The position numbers and the translations under genes were made by a program. This document shows positions 7,741-9,826 of a stretch of 9,826 nucleotides of DNA, piece after piece; positions within the stretch are counted from its first letter, which is position 1, and every line of letters begins with the position of its first letter. The notes under the pieces were generated by a model. That model had not been told where the DNA came from. It did no database searches and worked only from the letters and a program-made list of their open reading frames with translations. The stretch comes from Gammaproteobacteria bacterium (GTDB lineage Bacteria > Pseudomonadota > Gammaproteobacteria > DRLM01), in NCBI GenBank assembly GCA_015490395.1, contig WFXX01000289.1:1-9826 (forward strand), written 5' to 3'.

Positions 7741-7777
7741 CTTTAGGTCGCCTTCGGCAGCATAGACCTTTAGATCG
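7741..7777. repeat. 10-bp imperfect direct repeat in the divergent regulatory region
   Basis: CTTTAGGTCG (7741-7750) and CTTTAGATCG (7768-7777) match at 9 of 10 positions and are spaced 27 bp apart, centre to centre. An AGGTC (7745-7749) and GACCT (7765-7769) inverted pair overlaps them. The second copy contains the -35 element of the rightward promoter. Paired half-sites of this size at a divergent promoter fit a transcription-factor operator, but the regulator is unknown. Confidence 0.35.
7769..7774 (-). promoter_or_regulatory. Weak candidate -10 for the sucA operon
   Basis: On the minus strand this hexamer reads TCTAAA, a 4/6 match to TATAAT, about 80 nt upstream of the sucA start. No good -35 lies 16-18 bp before it. 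A second candidate, TATGCT (7764-7759), also lacks a -35. The suc promoter must lie in or beyond this region because sucA is first in its operon, but the exact site cannot be fixed and may depend on an activator. Confidence 0.2.
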
Positions 7778-7797
7778 ACGAGGGGTTGGCGTAGAAT
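7769..7797 (+). promoter_or_regulatory. Sigma70-type promoter reading right
   Basis: TTTAGA (7769-7774, 4/6 to TTGACA) is followed after exactly 17 bp by TAGAAT (7792-7797, 5/6 to TATAAT). The predicted start of transcription is near 7804. This is the best promoter-like pair noticed in the window. It points to the DUF3579-like gene, whose start codon is about 390 nt further on. The -35 overlaps the second direct-repeat copy, so a bound regulator could affect it. Confidence 0.5.
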
Positions 7798-8192
7798 CCT
7801 GCCGCTTCGCCCTGGGGGCGGAGATTCAGGGGTGGTTCAGCCGGGTGTGGGATCCTGACCGAGGATTCCCGGAGGGAGGATCTTAAAGGGAGAGGACCGC
7901 GGGAGGCCAGGGCGGCCGGGACCCGCCTCAAGCCGGAGGGGCAGCCGGCCGATAGGACTTCCGGACAGGGAGCAGGACGCCCCCGGCGGAAGCAGGGGCC
8001 CGGGATCAGGAACCCGGGGGCCGCGGGGCGCGTCCAAGACGGGGATCTCCCCCGCTCGCCCCGGCGCCGGCCTCCCGCCGGACGGACGATGCCGGGGCCC
8101 CACCCACGGACCAGGCCGCAGGGAAGCCGCGCCCGGGGCGCCGGGTCGGTCCCTTGCGGCACCGTACCACTGCGGAGAGGGCGAAGCGCACC
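7798..8192 (+). other. Long GC-rich non-coding stretch, possible leader or small RNA
   Basis: No gene is supported here. Open frames on either strand have no family-like sequence and no good ribosome site. If transcribed from the promoter ending at 7797, it would be an untranslated leader or a separate RNA. Visible foldbacks are GGGATCCT (7849-7856) with AGGATTCCC (7862-7870, one bulged T), and GGCCCGGG (7997-8004) with CCCGGGGGCC (8013-8022, two-base bulge). The hallmark sequences of RNase P RNA, tmRNA, 4.5S RNA and tRNA were looked for and not found. GC-rich DNA folds easily, so the structures alone prove little. Confidence 0.35.
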
Positions 8193-8540
8193 ATGAACAC
8201 CACCGAGAGCGGCCGCAGCCGCAAGCTGATCATCCTGGGGGTGCGCGAGGACGGCAGCCGCTTCCGTCCCAGCGACTGGAGCGAGCGCCTCTCGGCCACC
8301 CTGGCGAGCTTCGGCCCAGACCACCGCCTGCGCTACGCGCCGGGGGTGCGCCCGCGCATCATCCGGGGGCAGAAGTGCCTGGAGGTGGACGCCTGCCTCC
8401 AGGAGCAGAACCCGGCGGCCTACGAGTACATCATGGCCTTCGCGCGGGCCAACCGCCTGCGCATCGAGGAGCTGGCGGAGGGCGAGCGCGACGGCGAGGG
8501 GACGTCGCGCAGCGCCCAGGGCCAGCTCAGCCACGCCTGA
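8193..8540 (+). CDS. DUF3579-like small conserved protein
   Basis: This 115-aa soluble protein has no signal peptide or membrane segment. The core KLIILGVREDGSRFRPSDWS (11-30), ERL (31-33), RLRYAPGVRPRIIRGQKCLE (45-64) and YEYIMAFARANRLRIEEL (77-94) matches what I recall of the DUF3579 family of beta- and gammaproteobacteria: I..GV..DG..FRPSDWAERL, then YSPYVRP, then KCV.VD, then FAR.N.L. Its function is unknown. A hydrophilic Glu/Gly/Ser tail (95-115) follows the core. ATG 8193 is preferred over an in-frame TTG at 8154, because family similarity begins just after it and GGAGAGG lies about 12 nt upstream, a long but usable spacing. It appears to be a single-gene unit: long leader before, strong hairpin after. 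Family assignment is from memory. Confidence 0.8.
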   Translation: MNTTESGRSRKLIILGVREDGSRFRPSDWSERLSATLASFGPDHRLRYAPGVRPRIIRGQKCLEVDACLQEQNPAAYEYIMAFARANRLRIEELAEGERDGEGTSRSAQGQLSHA

Positions 8541-8548
8541 CCGCCACC

Positions 8549-8576
8549 GCCCGTGGGCGGCCCGCCGCCCACGGGC
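8549..8576 (+). terminator. Perfect 12-bp hairpin after the DUF3579-like gene
   Basis: The arms GCCCGTGGGCGG (8549-8560) and CCGCCCACGGGC (8565-8576) pair perfectly around the tetraloop CCCG, starting 8 bp after the stop codon. No T-run follows. In very GC-rich genomes such stems may still pause or end transcription, or protect the 3' end. It is the strongest simple hairpin noticed in the window. Confidence 0.55.
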
Positions 8577-8653
8577 CCGCCCCACTCCTGCCCCAGTCAG
8601 CCTGCCGCCTCCGCTTCGCATTTCCGGTTTTGCCGACGGCTCCCCAGAAGGGC

Positions 8654-8669
8654 CGTGACGCCGGTCACG
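8654..8669. promoter_or_regulatory. CRP/FNR-family type operator candidate
   Basis: CGTGAC (8654-8659), a 4-bp spacer GCCG and GTCACG (8664-8669) form a perfect palindrome that contains GTGA-N6-TCAC, the core recognised by CRP/Vfr-type regulators. Its centre (8661.5) is 97 bp before the start codon of the cyclic-nucleotide-binding/rhodanese gene. A weak -10-like TAAGCT (8692-8697) would put a start near 8703, giving about -41.5, the class II activator position. An alternative reading is an RNA hairpin: AAGGGC (8648-8653) and GCCCTT (8674-8679) extend the stem to 12 bp with a 4-nt bulge. Confidence 0.4.
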
Positions 8670-8723
8670 CCGAGCCCTTGAGCCTGCGGGCTAAGCTCCC
8701 GATGACCTCCCCGGAGCAGCGCG

Positions 8724-8748
8724 GGCGCCCGCGACGGGCGCCGAGGAG
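8724..8748 (+). promoter_or_regulatory. Leader hairpin abutting the ribosome-binding site
   Basis: GGCGCCC (8724-8730) and GGGCGCC (8736-8742) form a perfect 7-bp stem around the loop GCGAC. The very next bases are GAGGAG (8743-8748), a Shine-Dalgarno sequence 10 nt before ATG 8759. The site supports that start over ATG 8702 (in frame, no ribosome site) and ATG 8749 (different frame). The touching hairpin could modulate ribosome access. Confidence 0.4.
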
Positions 8749-8758
8749 ATGCGGAACC

Positions 8759-9826
8759 ATGGGCATGAGCATCAGCGCATCGCATGCACCGCAGGGCTGG
8801 GGCGGGACCCGTGTCAGCGCAGGGGTGGACCACTGGCTCCGCTCGCCCCTGCTGGCAGCCCTGCCGGAGCCCTGTGTGGTGGCCCTCCTGGAGCGGCTGC
8901 GGGAGCGGCGGGTGCCTGCCGGCACCGTGGTCATCCGCCAAGGCGACCCAGCCCGCCGCTATTACGTGATCAAGGAGGGCCGCTGCCGGGTCACCCGGCG
9001 GCCCACCTCCCACGGCCGGGAGGTGCACCTGGCAGACCTGCTGCCTGGCCAGGGCTTCGGGGAGGAGGCCCTCATCACCGATGCCGCGCGCAACGCTACC
9101 GTCACCATGGTGGAGGATGGGATCCTCCTGGAGCTGGGCAAGGAGGACTTTATCCGCTATTTGGCCCGCCCCGTGCTGCGCCAGCTCAGCTTCGAGCAGG
9201 CCCTGGGGCTGGTGGAGAGCGAGGGGGCGGTGCTGCTGGACGTGCGCTCGCCCGAGGAGTACGAGACCGCTAGCCTCCTGGGCAGCCTCAACATCCCCCT
9301 GCCCCTGCTGCGGCTCAAGGCCGCCCGGCTCGACCCCCAACGGGCCTACGTCGTCTGCTCGGACACCGGCCAGTCAGGCGCCGCGGCGGCCTTCCTGCTC
9401 ATCCAGCAGGGGCGGCGAGCCTACGTGCTGGCCGGCGGCCTGCGGCAGGCCCCGGCCCACCGGATGCGCCGCGGAGGGCCCGGCGCACCGCGGCCGGCGG
9501 GCCCCGGCCAAGTGGTGGCCCTCCCCGGGAGGGAGCTGGCCGGGGTGGCCGACGAGGTGCTTTGGAAGGCCGCTTTGGGCCTGCGCCGGGACCCGAGCCT
9601 GGAGGCCCTCCTCGAGGACACCGAGGGCCGCGCCCCGGCCCCCTCTGAGCTCGGCCCGGAGGAGGCGCCCCCCTTGGACGCCCCGCCGCTGCTCACCGAC
9701 ATCCCGCTCCCCCCTGGACCTGGGGGGCTTCCGGCTGTGGCGCGCACCGAGGAGGGACCCCTGTTCTGCCCCCTGCCCCGCCCCGAGGTGCAGGAGGAGA
9801 AGGCGCAGCCTGCCCCCGCGCCCCAC
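8759..9826 (+). CDS. Cyclic-nucleotide-binding domain / rhodanese fusion protein, 3' end cut off
   Basis: The frame stays open to the window edge, giving 356 residues with no stop. Residues about 25-140 form a CRP-like cyclic-nucleotide-binding domain: LPEPCVVALLERL, then VPAGTVVIRQGDPARRYYVI (52-71), then the phosphate-binding cassette FGEEALITDAARNATV (100-115) with E102 and R111 in the expected places. Residues about 144-230 form a rhodanese domain: LLDVRSPEEYETASLLGSLN (159-178), then active-site C200 in YVVCSDTGQSGAAAAFLL, then AYVLAGGL (221-228). The catalytic cysteine is present, although the loop lacks the usual arginine before serine. Residues 235-356 are Pro/Gly/Glu-rich with no recognised domain. 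No helix-turn-helix is seen, so it is probably not a transcription factor. It may couple a nucleotide signal to sulfur transfer or persulfide sensing (inference). It has its own regulatory gap upstream. Domain calls are firm. Confidence 0.88.
   Translation, partial: MGMSISASHAPQGWGGTRVSAGVDHWLRSPLLAALPEPCVVALLERLRERRVPAGTVVIRQGDPARRYYVIKEGRCRVTRRPTSHGREVHLADLLPGQGFGEEALITDAARNATVTMVEDGILLELGKEDFIRYLARPVLRQLSFEQALGLVESEGAVLLDVRSPEEYETASLLGSLNIPLPLLRLKAARLDPQRAYVVCSDTGQSGAAAAFLLIQQGRRAYVLAGGLRQAPAHRMRRGGPGAPRPAGPGQVVALPGRELAGVADEVLWKAALGLRRDPSLEALLEDTEGRAPAPSELGPEEAPPLDAPPLLTDIPLPPGPGGLPAVARTEEGPLFCPLPRPEVQEEKAQPAPAPH

Noticed and set aside
3665..7765. A 1366-codon plus-strand open frame antisense to sucB and sucA
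   Set aside because: It is His/Gly/Leu-rich, has no recognisable domain and mirrors the codon bias of the real genes. It has no separate promoter or ribosome site.
7798..8192. RNase P RNA, tmRNA, 4.5S RNA or a tRNA in the long intergenic region
   Set aside because: The hallmark conserved segments (for example GAGGAAAGTCC for RNase P, TTCGAATCC for tRNA/tmRNA, GGAAGGAAGCAGCC for 4.5S) are absent. A short GTCCGGAAG on the minus strand is a chance match.
7770..8621. A 283-codon minus-strand open frame across the intergenic region and the DUF3579-like gene
   Set aside because: No domain pattern, and it is antisense to a clearly conserved protein. The composition is that of translated GC-rich non-coding DNA.
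8702..8758. A longer start for the CNB-rhodanese protein at ATG 8702
   Set aside because: It is in frame, but it lacks a ribosome site, adds an Arg/Pro-rich stretch, and would place the 8724-8742 hairpin in coding sequence. GAGGAG supports ATG 8759.
8597..9340. A 247-codon minus-strand open frame opposite the CNB-rhodanese gene
   Set aside because: The plus strand gives two recognisable domains over the same bases. The minus frame is Gln/His/Gly-rich with no family resemblance.

Overview
This is a very GC-rich chromosomal window (roughly 70% G+C by eye). The coding layout is dense and there are no mobile elements, tRNA or rRNA genes, or CRISPR arrays. The best guess for the host is a high-GC proteobacterium, probably gamma- or betaproteobacterial. 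The reasons are a sucA-sucB-lpd operon with its own E3 gene, a DUF3579-type small protein and a stand-alone HDOD protein. The exact taxon cannot be read from the sequence.

Left edge (1-458, + strand): the 3' part of a uroporphyrinogen-III synthase (HemD) gene. It converges on a five-gene minus-strand block running from 7687 down to 470. In transcription order this block is sucA (2-oxoglutarate dehydrogenase E1), sucB (E2 succinyltransferase), lpd (E3 dihydrolipoyl dehydrogenase), an HDOD-domain protein and a class I SAM-dependent methyltransferase. Gaps are 12-56 bp, so the block reads as one operon. The first three genes supply the complete 2-oxoglutarate dehydrogenase complex of the TCA cycle, which converts 2-oxoglutarate, CoA and NAD+ to succinyl-CoA, CO2 and NADH. 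The last two genes are not part of that enzyme, and their attachment is unusual.

Divergent region (7688-8192, about 505 bp): no credible gene. It holds a good sigma70-type promoter reading right (TTTAGA, 17 bp, TAGAAT), a near-perfect 10-bp direct repeat, a weak leftward promoter candidate for sucA, and about 390 bases of structured, GC-rich untranslated sequence before the next start codon. That sequence could be a long leader or a small RNA.

Right side (+ strand): a 115-aa DUF3579-like protein (8193-8540), followed by a perfect 12-bp-stem hairpin. A 218-bp regulatory gap then contains a CRP/FNR-type palindrome (GTGA-N6-TCAC) and further hairpins. Next is an open reading frame (8759 to the window end, no stop reached) that fuses an N-terminal cyclic-nucleotide-binding domain to a rhodanese domain with an intact active-site cysteine and a long Pro/Glu-rich tail. 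This last gene and its upstream control region are the most interesting part of the window.
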